This document shows, piece after piece, positions 36,235 to 45,749 of a stretch of DNA of 64,000 nucleotides. Made by a program: the position numbers and the translations under genes. Numbering within the stretch: position 1 is the first letter of the stretch; each line of letters starts with the position of its first letter. The notes under the pieces were generated by a model, which was not told the DNA's origin, did no database searches, and saw only the letters and a program-made list of their open reading frames with translations. Source of the stretch: Anastatus disparis (taxonomy: Eukaryota > Arthropoda > Insecta > Hymenoptera > Eupelmidae). The stretch spans positions 62,001-126,000 of the forward strand of contig JAFFSR010000091.1 in NCBI GenBank assembly GCA_017163975.1. The letters run 5' to 3'.

Positions 36235-36386
36235 AGTAGTATATGGGGGATTATAGGTAAAAATGGCGGCCATGAAGTTCAGGGGGAATATAGGGAAAAG
36301 ATTGTTGGCGCCTAAGCTCGAGCGTATACGAGTAAAAGCGAAACAACCCGAAGTGGAGGGGACGCCGTAAAAAAAATTTTTTGGAG
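36235..36386. repeat. Polinton left terminal inverted repeat
   Basis: 152 bp, inverted copy at 54425-54576 with only two mismatches by eye (at the base after GGCCATGAA and in the A-run after GACGCCGTAA). It contains AAAATGGCGGCCAT, which matches the YY1/Pleiohomeotic consensus, and GAGCGTATACG, a short palindromic stretch. Confidence 0.95.
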
Positions 36387-36800
36387 TAGCAAGGTAACGG
36401 TTATTGTAAAAGTCGGTAAGTTAGGATTCTTTGGTGAAATAAATTTTTTTGTATATGAAAAAAAAATTTATGACTAATATAATCGTATATTTTACAACGA
36501 TATATATTAAATATATAATGCTAGTAATTTAAAAAATGGAATTCAATTTACAAATAGAAAAATTCTTTCTGATATAGTTTATTAAATTAAAAGATTTTAG
36601 AAATATGAATTTTGAATCTTTTTAAAATATTTAATGGAATATTTTTAGGAAAAGGATTTGGTGTTCATGGTTATATATATAAAATAACAAAATATTTTAG
36701 CAATAGAAATCAGTGTTTATTATTTTTCACTTAGTCTAATACAAATAATTACAAATTTTTTAGAAAGTACAAAAATTTTTATAATAATGAATATATAATT
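36387..36800. other. Spacer between terminal repeat and protease gene
   Basis: AT-rich, no gene. Read on the - strand it is the 3' flank of the protease gene. An AATAAA-like signal on that strand lies near 36715. Nothing else stands out. Confidence 0.5.
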
Positions 36801-37349
36801 TCAAGTGTAGCATGATTTTGCTTTACATGTTTGTATGCAACATTTGACATATTTTCGGCGACCATTACCTACAAGGAATTTATTTTTATAATAATTACGT
36901 TTATGTTGAATACCACGAATACGTTTATAGAAACGTGCAGCAATATTATCATTTCTTAAGTAATCTGATGAAAATAAATTACAAAATTTGTTAAGTGAGT
37001 AGCCTCGATTCATGTAATCTAAAAACATTAAGCAAAATTGCCCACAAACTTTTGAATTTAAACTTTGTAGTTGTTTAGTGTTCCATTTATAATGAATAGA
37101 ATTTTGCTGAAGACATTTTTTATGTTGTGGTATTAAAGGAGGTAGACCGTAACTGTCAAAAAACACTGCTCTTCCATACTTGTCAATGAAAACAGCTACC
37201 CAATGAGTTCCTGGTTGTGTGTGAATGTCTGTATTAAATACACACGCTATCGGTCTCGTCAATGACCTGGGTATCTGGTCGGCTGGAAATACACCGTACG
37301 ATGGTATTCTTAAGGAGTGAAGCGCATCCCGAATCTGAAGAGTATTCAT
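36801..37349 (-). CDS. Adenain-like cysteine protease
   Basis: A 182-residue maturation protease of the complete Polinton, adenain/Ulp1 clan. Catalytic residues are His49 (GTHWVA), Asp65 (FFDSYG), Gln95 and Cys102 (VCGQFCLMFLDYM), at exactly the same positions as in the other copy at 3834-4376. The C-terminus is basic with several Cys (YVKCCIQTCKAKSCYT). Start ATG at 37349 lies inside the end of the DxQGF gene (116-nt overlap, +1 frame). No disruption is visible. Last gene before the left terminal repeat. Confidence 0.95.
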   Translation of the reverse strand: MNTLQIRDALHSLRIPSYGVFPADQIPRSLTRPIACVFNTDIHTQPGTHWVAVFIDKYGRAVFFDSYGLPPLIPQHKKCLQQNSIHYKWNTKQLQSLNSKVCGQFCLMFLDYMNRGYSLNKFCNLFSSDYLRNDNIAARFYKRIRGIQHKRNYYKNKFLVGNGRRKYVKCCIQTCKAKSCYT

Positions 37350-38073
37350 TGCGTTGCTTTGTAATTACAGGTGTGTTTGATTCCGAAGTATAATATCCTG
37401 ATTCTTCGATGCTATCATATACAGGTTCTTTGCCAGGTCCTGGTGTAGGTGATCTTTTTTTCACTTCACTTTTTTTTCCAAATCTTTTTGGTTTAGGAGG
37501 AGGAGGAGGAGTCTGCACTGTATTGTCAGTTGAATCCGCAGGAGAAGAGTATAAAGTATCATCACTATCAGAGTCAATTAATGCAGAAATAAGTCTATTA
37601 TTCCTGATAAGCCACTTTTTATATTTAACTACGGAGTTTAGAGCACAAATGAAAAATTCATGACTTTGAGAACCATGAAAACAACAGTAAGTTTTGCAGT
37701 TTTGTAAATTATGTACGGATGGACAGTTATAGTCTTCTAAATTTATAACACGTCGTGATATAATACTGTGAATTACTTGCGCTTCTTGAGAACCTCGAAC
37801 AAAAATTCGTCTTGCAGTCCGTGTTATAGCCCGTAAATTTGCGTAAAGTTGTCGATGAGGAACATCTCCTTCAAACCATTCGATTCCATGGTAGTTATTG
37901 GTAAGCCAATTATTGAAAACTTGAGTTCTGATAGGTAAATCAGTAAATGAGTAAGGAGGAGATGTTATCCAATGCGAAACGTAATCTTTATCTAGAGATA
38001 TTACAGCTATTTCCTTTATAATTAATTTATTCTGAATATCGCGAAAACCTTGAACGTCAATAATGTAGTCCAT
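37234..38073 (-). CDS. DxQGF-family protein, RNase H-like/exonuclease-like candidate
   Basis: 279 residues, open. N-terminal half: MDYIIDVQGFRD, KEIAVISL, HWITSPPYSF, YHGIEWFEGDVPH, ARRIFVRGSQEAQVI and VINLEDYNCPS. Then a Cys/His cluster CKTYCCFHGSQSHEFFICAL that probably binds a metal. The order (acidic residue in the first strand, Lys/Glu, a WxxGD-like turn, then xVRGxxKA and a CPS-Cys-His part) resembles an RNase H-like fold, but I cannot prove catalytic residues. The C-terminal third is low complexity: acidic DSDSDD, PPPPPKPKR, KKRSPTPGPGKEP and a Tyr/Glu/Ser patch. The protein family recurs in arthropod Polintons. Role unknown; an accessory nuclease or replication factor is a guess. Confidence 0.75.
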   Translation of the reverse strand: MDYIIDVQGFRDIQNKLIIKEIAVISLDKDYVSHWITSPPYSFTDLPIRTQVFNNWLTNNYHGIEWFEGDVPHRQLYANLRAITRTARRIFVRGSQEAQVIHSIISRRVINLEDYNCPSVHNLQNCKTYCCFHGSQSHEFFICALNSVVKYKKWLIRNNRLISALIDSDSDDTLYSSPADSTDNTVQTPPPPPKPKRFGKKSEVKKRSPTPGPGKEPVYDSIEESGYYTSESNTPVITKQRNEYSSDSGCASLLKNTIVRCISSRPDTQVIDETDSVCI

Positions 38074-38287
38074 AGTTTTTCGTTTTATGTATATATCTGT
38101 TTAGTTTTAAACTTCAATAACGTTTGAGAGTTTAACATATGTATCTAGTTGAATTTATATAGATTTCCCCACTTTTTATTATATTTTCCTCTTTCCTAAT
38201 TTTGTAGAAAATCGTCATCAATACTAAAATTCTTCTGACTCATAGAGAAAGTTTTAAAAAATATTGTGAAAGTATTATTGTTATTAT

Positions 38288-39622
38288 CTAACCATTAAAA
38301 TCAATAATGACTTGTCGTGACGCGTCTATTTCAAGTATGTTATCATATTCGGCGTAAACTATGCAATTTACGGAATTCTCTAAAACTTGATCAAAACGTA
38401 ATTCTAAACGGACTGCACCTGTCTTAACTAAATTCCAATGCGTGTTACAATTTGCTGAAAGATCTGGTGTTAAGTCGAAAGCATATAGACAATAACCATT
38501 AGGGTAAGTATCTTTTGAAATAGAGTTTCCTTCATTCATAAAGTGAATACCTGTACCGCTAAATAAAGTATGATATCCATCAATGAACGTGTCGGGATAA
38601 TTAGGTTGAATGGGTTTACTAGGAATTTGTATTCCGTCGACATTTAAAGCAAGATAATTAAGATTAAAATGTTGAAAGTTAAATGGATTTTCTTTTCTAC
38701 TTCCATTAAATGCACTATTTGAAACTAAACCAATTATTATGCGTTTAGGTAATTGTCCAAGAATAATATTATCTAAAGTTTCTCCCGTGACTCCTGTATG
38801 TAAAGTAAATGACTTAACCTCTACACGTGTTAATGGATATTCAGCTGTTCCTTTAGATAAGGCTATTGAATGTGCAAGTAAAATTCCTGGATTAATTTTA
38901 GCTCTGCGTACACGTAATGATGTATCTATTATACGTACTTTCACATTTTGAGCCTCATGATCTATCAAGCAAAAAGCGTCTTTTGAGCGGATGAGACGTA
39001 CTCTCATTTCTACACCATTAAGGAGAAATTTTTCCTGATTAAAAACATCGCAATGTAAGTGACCTAATAGATCTACAATTTTTCCGCCTTTGACAAAAAG
39101 ATTACGTTTATCAGCACCAATATTTTTCGAAAGTAGATCATTATTATCTTTTCTTTTTAATAATACGGCATCCATTTCACCAGGGGTATCGTTATACCAT
39201 AATGCAGTAGTCAAATGTGATTTTTTAGCTTCTTGGGAATAATTAAGCAACGTCTCTATATATGCTCGATAAGCGTAAGCATTGCTAGGTGGTGATACAG
39301 TCTTTTGGTTAAAGAATATATCGACTTGATTGAACATACTATGTAAAAAGTTGTTTACAGGTGTAACTAATGTATCTTCACCTATAAGATTTTTTCCTTT
39401 TTCGAGACGTGCACTAAGACTAAGCATAGTATGAGCTAAATCAATGTAATCATCCGAATTTCCTGGTACAACAAATTCTAAATATGAATCTTCAGAAATG
39501 GTGGTCACAGGTTTGTATTCTACCCATTGTGTTGATTCTATAGCTGTTTGAGTGGGTGGGAGAGTAAATTAATCTAATTCTGATTTAGTACATTCCCACG
39601 AATGTGTGTGTAAAAATGCCAT
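38288..39622 (-). pseudogene. Major capsid protein (double jelly-roll candidate), early stop
   Basis: Homologue of the capsid gene at 1659-2999. ATG at 39622 (MAFLHTHSWECTKSELD) is followed by an in-frame TAA at 39569-39571 (codon 18), where the other copy has Ile. The remaining 427 codons are open to the native stop at 38288. Conserved blocks are DDYIDLAHTMLSL, NNFLHSMFNQVDIFFN, YRAYIETLLNY, GHLHCDVFNQEKFL, RLIRSKDAFCLID, QLPKRIIIGLVSN, YHTLFSGTGIHF and VYAEYDNILEID. No in-frame ATG exists just after the stop; the open piece from 39508 begins with GTG. Unless there is readthrough, or the stop is a sequence error, full-length capsid protein is not made from this copy. Confidence 0.87.
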
Positions 39623-39629
39623 TTTGAAA

Positions 39630-40150
39630 TTATACAGGTCCAAAAATATCACTTACTGAACGTTTTTTATTTTTCTTGTTAATTTTTCTTTTTTTAATAC
39701 GTTTGTTTTTATTATTTTTCTTGTTTTTCTTTTTCTGTTTAAAGATGATGTCAACGATGAGATACGTTTCACGCGACGTTTGGTTCGCGACTGATCCTTA
39801 CGTCTTCTTACGCGTTTTTTATAACCAGAGCCTTCCATTATTAGACTTTCTATTTTCTCTTCTGCCTTTCTTTTTAAATTTTTACCTGATTCACGTGCTC
39901 TAGTGCGTAGTGATTCTCTAAAAGGAATATTATGACTACTGACATCATCGATAATGTTAATTCCAGCTTTAAGAGCTTCTTTTCCGACAGCTCGAGCACC
40001 ACGTTTTAAAAAAGGAAGTGCTTTACGAAAAAGTCCTCCAAGAAATCGACCTATACCTCCATGTCCTTTTTGATATGGTGATCGACCGTAAACATGTTAA
40101 ATACCCCCTTGACCAACTTGACTATCATAATGTTCAATATAATGATTCAT
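39630..40150 (-). pseudogene. Basic core-like protein, stop and frameshift
   Basis: Starts at ATG 40150 (MNHYIEHYDSQVGQGGI), then has an in-frame TAA at 40097-40099. The frame continues as GRFLGGLFRKALPFLKRGA, VGKEALKAGINIIDDV, RESLRTRARESGKN and MEGSGYKKR, then a Lys/Arg-rich tail. In this frame it ends at 39653. The family's characteristic C-terminal ending (SVSDIFGP followed by a stop at 39630) is present in another frame, so an indel lies within the A-rich tail. Position between penton and capsid genes, high basicity and the GSGYK motif match the copy at 1128-1645. Likely a DNA-condensing virion core protein by analogy with adenoviral core peptides. Confidence 0.72.
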
Positions 40151-40166
40151 TTTTATTTTATTTTTG

Positions 40167-40985
40167 TTATGCAACTTGTCTAAAATGTAGTGTTACAGTC
40201 GACGTACCACACTCGAATGGTATGATACGACCGAGATGATCTCTTATATCTATAGTGATTGTTCTGAAACTATTTCTTATGAGGGGTATATAATTTATAG
40301 GTGTAAAAATTTGATATTGATTAGAAGCAAATACATAATCCTTGTAGTTTATAGGTACAATACGTAATAAAGTTGTTTGTACGTCACCTACAATACAAGG
40401 TTCACATATATCTGAGTAAATAAATAATTGTCTAGGTAATGCGTTAAAAATATTTGCTGGTCGAGTAGCAAGGGAATTTTGTAAATCAATGTTTAAATAT
40501 CCTTTTATTTCAGCAAAGCCTAAAATATCCCAAACTGCACGGTTCATTTTTATAGAGTGCTCATTCATACATTTTTCTGAATCACATGTCTTTTCAACGT
40601 ATACGTAGGTGTTGTTATGTTCTACTGACAATTTAAATGATATATGTGTTTCGCTTAATGCATTATTTATTTTTTCTAAAAATTCCGATATACCGGAATA
40701 TACACCATAAGGAATTGTAACTCTTTTATATTCTATATCGACAAGTTGGTTTACTGAGTTATCCTTTAAGATAGGCGGTGAAATAGATGAAACTTCAATT
40801 TCTCTTTCTTTTTCTCTTAAATGTAAGAATGAGCGTGGAAAATGAATTTCTGTGACACCAACTTCCCAAGACCCTCGTAAATTAATTTCTTGAGGTAATT
40901 TTGTAGTATAACAAGATGTAGTGTTGTTAGGAAAAACACTCATACTACTATTACTAGGTAGTATCATATAAAATTGTGTTTTCAT
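40167..40985 (-). CDS. Penton / minor capsid protein
   Basis: 272 residues, open. Typical Polinton minor capsid (penton) protein, a single jelly-roll that would occupy the vertices of the capsid. Seen: N-terminal MILPSNSSMSVFPNNT, YTTKLPQEINLRGSWEVGVTEIHFP, IPYGVYSGISEFLEKIN and a mid-region NRAVWDILGF. The C-terminus ITIDIRDHLGRIIPFECG followed by TVTLHF is the same block that survives as a remnant at the very start of the window. The stop at 40167 is 17 bp from the core gene start, and it begins 2 bp after the integrase stop, so the genes are packed as in other Polintons. No break is visible. Confidence 0.88.
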   Translation of the reverse strand: MKTQFYMILPSNSSMSVFPNNTTSCYTTKLPQEINLRGSWEVGVTEIHFPRSFLHLREKEREIEVSSISPPILKDNSVNQLVDIEYKRVTIPYGVYSGISEFLEKINNALSETHISFKLSVEHNNTYVYVEKTCDSEKCMNEHSIKMNRAVWDILGFAEIKGYLNIDLQNSLATRPANIFNALPRQLFIYSDICEPCIVGDVQTTLLRIVPINYKDYVFASNQYQIFTPINYIPLIRNSFRTITIDIRDHLGRIIPFECGTSTVTLHFRQVA

Positions 40986-40987
40986 GT

Positions 40988-42073
40988 TTATATATTTTTT
41001 ATATCTTTAGCTGGCACCCAAGAATTAAATTTACTAGGATATCCGACCCAACTTACAAAATATTTTTTTCTACGACCTGAACCACTTGTTTTTATTATTT
41101 TATCAATTTTATATTCGGAATTTCTGATATCTTTTAGAATAACGTTAAGTTCTTCTTCGTAAAAAATACCATCTATAGATTCACCATCGAGATCTTCTAT
41201 TTCATACACAGGTGGTTTTTTATGTTTTAAGACTCTAGTTATTTTAAAAATTTCTTCCGACCAATTTGCTAAATAACCTTTCTCGAAGGTACCTTTGGTT
41301 CGACTAATTCGAACAAAGTCACCTTCTGAGTATTTAGCTTCTCTATCAACTGTTTTATATCTTGAATCCATATTTTTCTTTGCAATATCTGCATTAAATA
41401 TTGTAACTGCTGCAGGCGCCATCTTTATTGTTGAATGATATGAGTTATTGTAACTATTTACAAGTTGAGGTAAAATATCTATGTAACGTTTAGAATTTTG
41501 ATGTGTGAAATATCGCCACATTTTTTCCTTTAAAGTACGGTTAAATCTTTCGACAATAGCTGCTTTTACATCGGGATTACGTGCAACACGATGTATAATA
41601 TTATTTATTTTTAGAAATTTTTGCATTTTTTGACCGACGAATTCTTTTCCCTTGTCAGTTCGAAACAATTTAGGAATTCGTTCATTTTTATTTAAAATAA
41701 TTTTTTTAAAAGCGTCAGTGACTTGTGAACATGATTTATCCTTCAAGGGTACTACCCATACGTATTTGCTGAGAACATCGATGACAACTAGTAAGTATGA
41801 AAATCCATCATTATAAGATTTTAATGATTCTAAGTCAATTAAATCACCTTCCCATACAGAATCCATTTCAGCAACATTGTAATGAAGACGAGGAAATTTT
41901 CTATGAAAAGGTTTGTGTAAAGTATAAGCATCTTGTGCTTGCAACCACTTGTGTATATTTTTTTTACCAACTGTATTTTTAGTCTTATTTACAAGGCGGC
42001 GTTCTCCAACATAACCAGCGGGTTCATTAACATCATAATAAATTTTGTTAAGTAATTGCTTATTAAGATCCAT
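40988..42073 (-). CDS. Retroviral-like integrase with chromodomain
   Basis: 361 residues, open. RVE-type integrase that would insert the linear element and create the 6-bp target duplication. Catalytic triad candidates are Asp77 (WEGDLIDL), Asp140 (LFRTDKGKEFVG) and Glu175 (AAIVERFNRTLKEK), with D-to-E spacing of 35 as in retroviral and Polinton integrases. A C-terminal part (YSEGDFVRISRTKGTF, SEEIFKITRV) resembles the integrase SH3-like domain. Residues about 317-360 (YKIDKIIKTSGSGRRKKYFV, SWVGYPSKFNSWVP) form a chromodomain, which may steer insertion to marked chromatin. Lies just upstream of the penton gene. Intact by eye. Confidence 0.94.
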   Translation of the reverse strand: MDLNKQLLNKIYYDVNEPAGYVGERRLVNKTKNTVGKKNIHKWLQAQDAYTLHKPFHRKFPRLHYNVAEMDSVWEGDLIDLESLKSYNDGFSYLLVVIDVLSKYVWVVPLKDKSCSQVTDAFKKIILNKNERIPKLFRTDKGKEFVGQKMQKFLKINNIIHRVARNPDVKAAIVERFNRTLKEKMWRYFTHQNSKRYIDILPQLVNSYNNSYHSTIKMAPAAVTIFNADIAKKNMDSRYKTVDREAKYSEGDFVRISRTKGTFEKGYLANWSEEIFKITRVLKHKKPPVYEIEDLDGESIDGIFYEEELNVILKDIRNSEYKIDKIIKTSGSGRRKKYFVSWVGYPSKFNSWVPAKDIKNI

Positions 42074-42098
42074 GATTTTTATTTATTTATTCATTTAT

Positions 42099-44218
42099 TT
42101 AAAACGAAAAAGTCAACCAGCCACTGCCCTTTTGCTCTGCTACGGTATTTCTTTTAACACGTTTCTTTCTGTTCAGAGTAGTCCACGAATCATCGTCCCC
42201 ACTGATCATTTCTTTATTAATTACTGTAACATCGTCGTCATATGTATCATTTTCTATTGACAAATTTTTATTTTTATTTTTAGGCATAGGTGTAGAAGTA
42301 TGTCTTTTTGGTGCATGTAATAATGAATCATTAAAACTTGTATGTGGTGTTGTTAAAGACCTATTACTATGATTTACTGCATGTTCAAATTTTTGTCCTT
42401 CTTTGTAAAAAGCTAAATTACCAATACATTCCAATGGTATACCTACATCTCGTAAAAACCACGCAAAATGCTCACGACCTGTAGCCTTTACACCTTTTCT
42501 ACTACGTACAGCATCGTTTATTAAATCTACTATATTAGAACCTTCGAGAACAGCACCATCTATCGAAACTAAACCGCGGTCATTCCATGTAATTCTTGAA
42601 GAAATATTACCCTGCTAGAACAGGACGTTATAAAGACGTCATTAAGACGTTTTAAAAATCACGAGAAAACGTCCATTTTAAATGTATAAAATGACGTTCA
42701 AAAAACGTCTTTTAAACGTTATTTTGGCCGCGGTATTTTTCACAAAAAAGTTGACAGATAGGTATAGAGACGTATTAAAGACGTTTTAAAAACGTATATA
42801 CTACGAGTGATGGACGTTATTCATACGAGACGTTTTTAAAACGTCTTTTAAACGTCTTAAAAAGATTCTTAGAGACGTTTTCAAAACGTCTTTTAAACGT
42901 CTTTAAAACGTCCCTAAATATGTGTAAAAAAATTTTAATAGATTACATTACTTTTATTCACATATATGACACAGTACATAAAATAATAATTAGAGGTTAT
43001 ATATTTATTATTAAGAAAAGAAATATACAAAAGTAAGGATATTTTTACTTATCTGATTGAATCCGATTTCAGCCTCCATTATTGGGCAGATCATCAATAT
43101 AAATATTTAATTCATACATTAATTTTTATAGTTTTTGAACTGATGCTGTCCCATATTTTCGAATGCCTAATCATCTTGTTTGTTTATTGGTTACTAACGA
43201 ATTTTTATCTATCACCTTTCTCTTTAATAACAAATAAACAGTCAATTTGAAGATGATAAGGCATTTGAAAATCTGGGACAGCATCAGTTGCAGCAAAAAG
43301 TTATAAAAATTAATGTATGAATTAAATATTTATATTGTTAATCCGTCCTGTGATGGAGGCTGAAATCATTACGGATTCAATAAGATAAGTAAAATCATCC
43401 CTACTTTTGTATATTTTTTTTCCTAATAATAAATATATAACCTCTAATTATTATTTTATGTACTGTGTCATATATGTGAATAAAAGTAATGTAATCTATT
43501 AAAATTTTTTTATACATATTTAGGGACGTTTTAAAGACGTTTAAAAGACGTTTTGAAAACGTCTCTAAGAATCTTTTTAAGACGTTTAAAAGATGTTTTA
43601 AAAACGTCTCGTATGAATAACGTCCATCACTCGTAGTATATACGTTTTTAAAACGTCTTTAATACACCTCTATACCTATCTGTCAACTTTTTTGTGAAAA
43701 ATACCGCGGCCAAAATAACGTTTAAAAGACGTTTTTTGAACGTCATTTTATACATTTAAAATGGACGTTTTCTCGTGATTTTTAAAACGTCTTAATGACG
43801 TCTTTATAACGTCCTGTTCTAGCAGGGTAGGACTTTTTAAAAATTGAACCATCAATTCAGCCTTACGTCTATATGTTACAGGTACAGATGATATTATTAT
43901 TTCAAAATCTATTCCATTTTCTAACTCTTGTTCATTTTTATTAACATTATTTAAACTTTTTTTCAAGTCGTCTAAAAAATATAAATATCGATGTAAAACT
44001 TGTTGATACTTTGACCATTTTGTACGCTCATCAGTTTCTTGTGAGTTTAATATATCACTCATTTCTATGTCTAATCTTGTAAGATGACTGCCTGGTGTTT
44101 GAACAGTATTTTTTTTATCAGATTCGACATTTTGCAACGAGATCTCGGGAACGTTTGTATGAAGAAGTTTTTGTATACTATCTTGAGGCACTAAAACCAT
44201 TTTACGGGCATGCTGCAT
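42099..44218 (-). pseudogene. Conserved Polinton protein of unknown role, split by a MITE
   Basis: The gene starts at ATG 44218 (MQHARKMVLVPQDSIQKLL), eight bases after the preceding gene's stop, and reads through a coiled-coil-like middle to YRRKAELMVQFLKS. There a 1.2-kb palindromic element (42610-43827) interrupts it. The frame on the far side continues (ITWNDRGLVSIDG, EGSNIVDLINDAVRSRKG, GREHFAWFLRDVGIP) to a Lys-rich end at 42099. The two sides are in phase across the insertion, so the insertion looks like the only lesion. The W-ND-G...GSNIVDL block is typical of a protein found in most animal Polintons next to the ATPase. Its function is unknown; a virion or assembly role is only a guess. 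Confidence 0.72.
42610..43827. mobile_element. 1.2-kb palindromic MITE, TA-flanked, nested in the Polinton
   Basis: Ends CCCTGCTAGAACAGGACG and CGTCCTGTTCTAGCAGGG, each next to TA (42608-42609, 43828-43829). The two halves are near-perfect inverted copies folding at about 43218. The outer 300 bp are built from repeated short palindromes of the form GACGTTTT.AAAACGTC. No ORF of its own. Its near-perfect symmetry and clean TA duplication suggest a recent insertion, younger than the Polinton. Confidence 0.87.
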
Positions 44219-44225
44219 TTTTAAA

Positions 44226-44585
44226 TTAAGAACGAGTGGGGATAAGAGCGGATATTATAGTTCCTAATACAGGTGCAAGTAAAGCTGTTAAGAAACCATC
44301 ACCTTTCTGCACGATTAGACGTTTCTTGCTTTTCCACGATTTAGAGTCCCGATTGCTTAAATTTCTCAGAATTTTTTTATGTTTAACTAACTTTTGTTTT
44401 TGAGAAGGTGTTAAATGTACGGTACCTTTTAAAGTATTCAAAGCACACTCACAAATACCTTTAACTATTTTACGATCAGCAAGTTTTAAAATAACTTTGC
44501 GTTGTTCTTTATTTAAATGATAAAGGGCGTGTAAATCATGTGCTATTTTGGGATCGAGCGATTTTTTTTATCTTACCGCAGCCAT
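44226..44585 (-). pseudogene. Small basic Polinton protein with hydrophobic C-terminus, early stop
   Basis: Starts at ATG 44585, which overlaps the ATPase stop codon (TAATG). An in-frame TAA follows at codon 6, and the A-run after it (eight A) is a likely site of an indel. The downstream frame encodes IAHDLHALYHLNKEQRKVIL, ICECALNTLKGTVHLTPSQK and KHKKILRNLSNRDSKSW, then GDGFLTALLAPVLGTIISAL before the stop at 44226. This order (helical CAL-NxLKG part, basic middle, glycine plus hydrophobic tail) is a widespread Polinton protein of unknown function. The tail could be membrane-active or capsid-lining; that is inference. Confidence 0.65.
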
Positions 44586-45259
44586 TATACACGTAACACT
44601 GAAAAATTATCACCCGTGACACCTCTCTTTATATCTCGTGGAACGTACACGTAGTGATGTGTATCATCAGGAAATATGTTAGTTCGTACTCTGCAGGTTT
44701 CTGCTGTGCTTTGTTTTAAATCTAACAACAAATAACCATGTGCTACACTTGTAGCGTCGTAATAAGCTTCTTGTAAAAACTTTGAATTTTCTGGATAAAC
44801 TTGACGCGCTAAATGTTGTATTTGTGCACGGTTTCTAGGATTTTTAAAAATTACAATATAGTTTGAATTTAATGAAATATCCCACTGCTTAGGTCCTTGA
44901 TGAAACAAATTTTGTGTAATAAAAATTACGCCTATATTTTTATGGTGACTACCTTTTGTAAATAAATCAGCAACTACATTATTAGAAGATTCTCTCATCA
45001 GATCGTCGATGACTACTAATTTTGGTCGAGAGTCAGACGCAAAATCTTCATTTTGAGGTAAACCTTCATGAAATTCAACATCTTTACCGTATTCCAAATA
45101 TCCATCTTGCCATTCGGAATAATATAGCATTTTTCGAGCAAAAGTTGTATCGGACATACTGTCAATAAATCGGAAAAATCTTTTTACAAAATGCGTCTTA
45201 CCACAACCTGTTGGACCACAAATCATAGAGGTCCATGGGTGTTGCCATGCTAGTGTCAT
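44585..45259 (-). CDS. Packaging ATPase (FtsK/HerA, A32-like)
   Basis: 224 residues, open. DNA-packaging motor ATPase of the Polinton/NCLDV type, expected to pump the genome into capsids. Walker A GPTGCGKT at residues 15-22, Walker B KLVVIDDL with the acidic pair at 85-86, and a sensor-like segment FITQNLFHQG at about 113-122. Further family blocks are YSEWQDGYLEYG and DISLNSNYIVIFKNPRNRAQ. The start MTLAWQHPWTSMICG matches the usual short N-terminus before Walker A. The stop overlaps the next gene's start (TAATG), indicating translational coupling or tight packing. No lesion seen. Confidence 0.95.
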   Translation of the reverse strand: MTLAWQHPWTSMICGPTGCGKTHFVKRFFRFIDSMSDTTFARKMLYYSEWQDGYLEYGKDVEFHEGLPQNEDFASDSRPKLVVIDDLMRESSNNVVADLFTKGSHHKNIGVIFITQNLFHQGPKQWDISLNSNYIVIFKNPRNRAQIQHLARQVYPENSKFLQEAYYDATSVAHGYLLLDLKQSTAETCRVRTNIFPDDTHHYVYVPRDIKRGVTGDNFSVLRV

Positions 45260-45542
45260 TTTTTATTTTTTATTATTATTATTTCTTTTTTAAAATTAAT
45301 AAATCAATTTTGCGGTGGGGTCCCGGCCCGCGCTCGCGGTACGTACGAAAAAATCAGCTAATACTCGTACGTACACACCGGAAGATTCTAGAATAATGAA
45401 AGCGAAAATCTAGATTTTTACCTTTTATAAGCTGATGCACATTTCAGCTGTATGATACATACTAGCTTACAAATTTTATGAGCTATTTTTTAAGTTTTAT
45501 TTATATTTTTCACTATATTTTGTTTTATATTATATATACATA

Positions 45543-45581
<39 letters not shown>

Positions 45582-45749
45582 ACGTGTGCGTGTATATAAT
45601 TTAAATATTACATTCTTTCTTTGAAATGTTTCAAAACTGGAGAAGAAAAAAAGGAAGGTAGAATAAATAAAGGTTTATTATGTATATAACTTCATAATTA
45701 TTTATTTATTTTGAAAATCAAATCAAATCTTATTTAGTATAAATCTTAT
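45260..45749. promoter_or_regulatory. Upstream region of the ATPase gene set, with GTACGTACGA inverted repeat and (GT)n
   Basis: No coding sequence was seen. Next to the ATPase start there is a short GC-rich block (GGGGTCCCGGCCCGCGCTCG, about 45317-45336). An inverted repeat GTACGTACGA (45339-45348) / TCGTACGTAC (45365-45374) follows. A GT microsatellite lies at about 45549-45580. The first two may be promoter elements for the late, - strand genes; this is inference from position. Confidence 0.4.

Noticed and set aside
36262..36290. Host promoter at AAAATGGCGGCC
   Set aside because: The motif lies in the Polinton terminal repeat and is present at both ends, so it belongs to the element.
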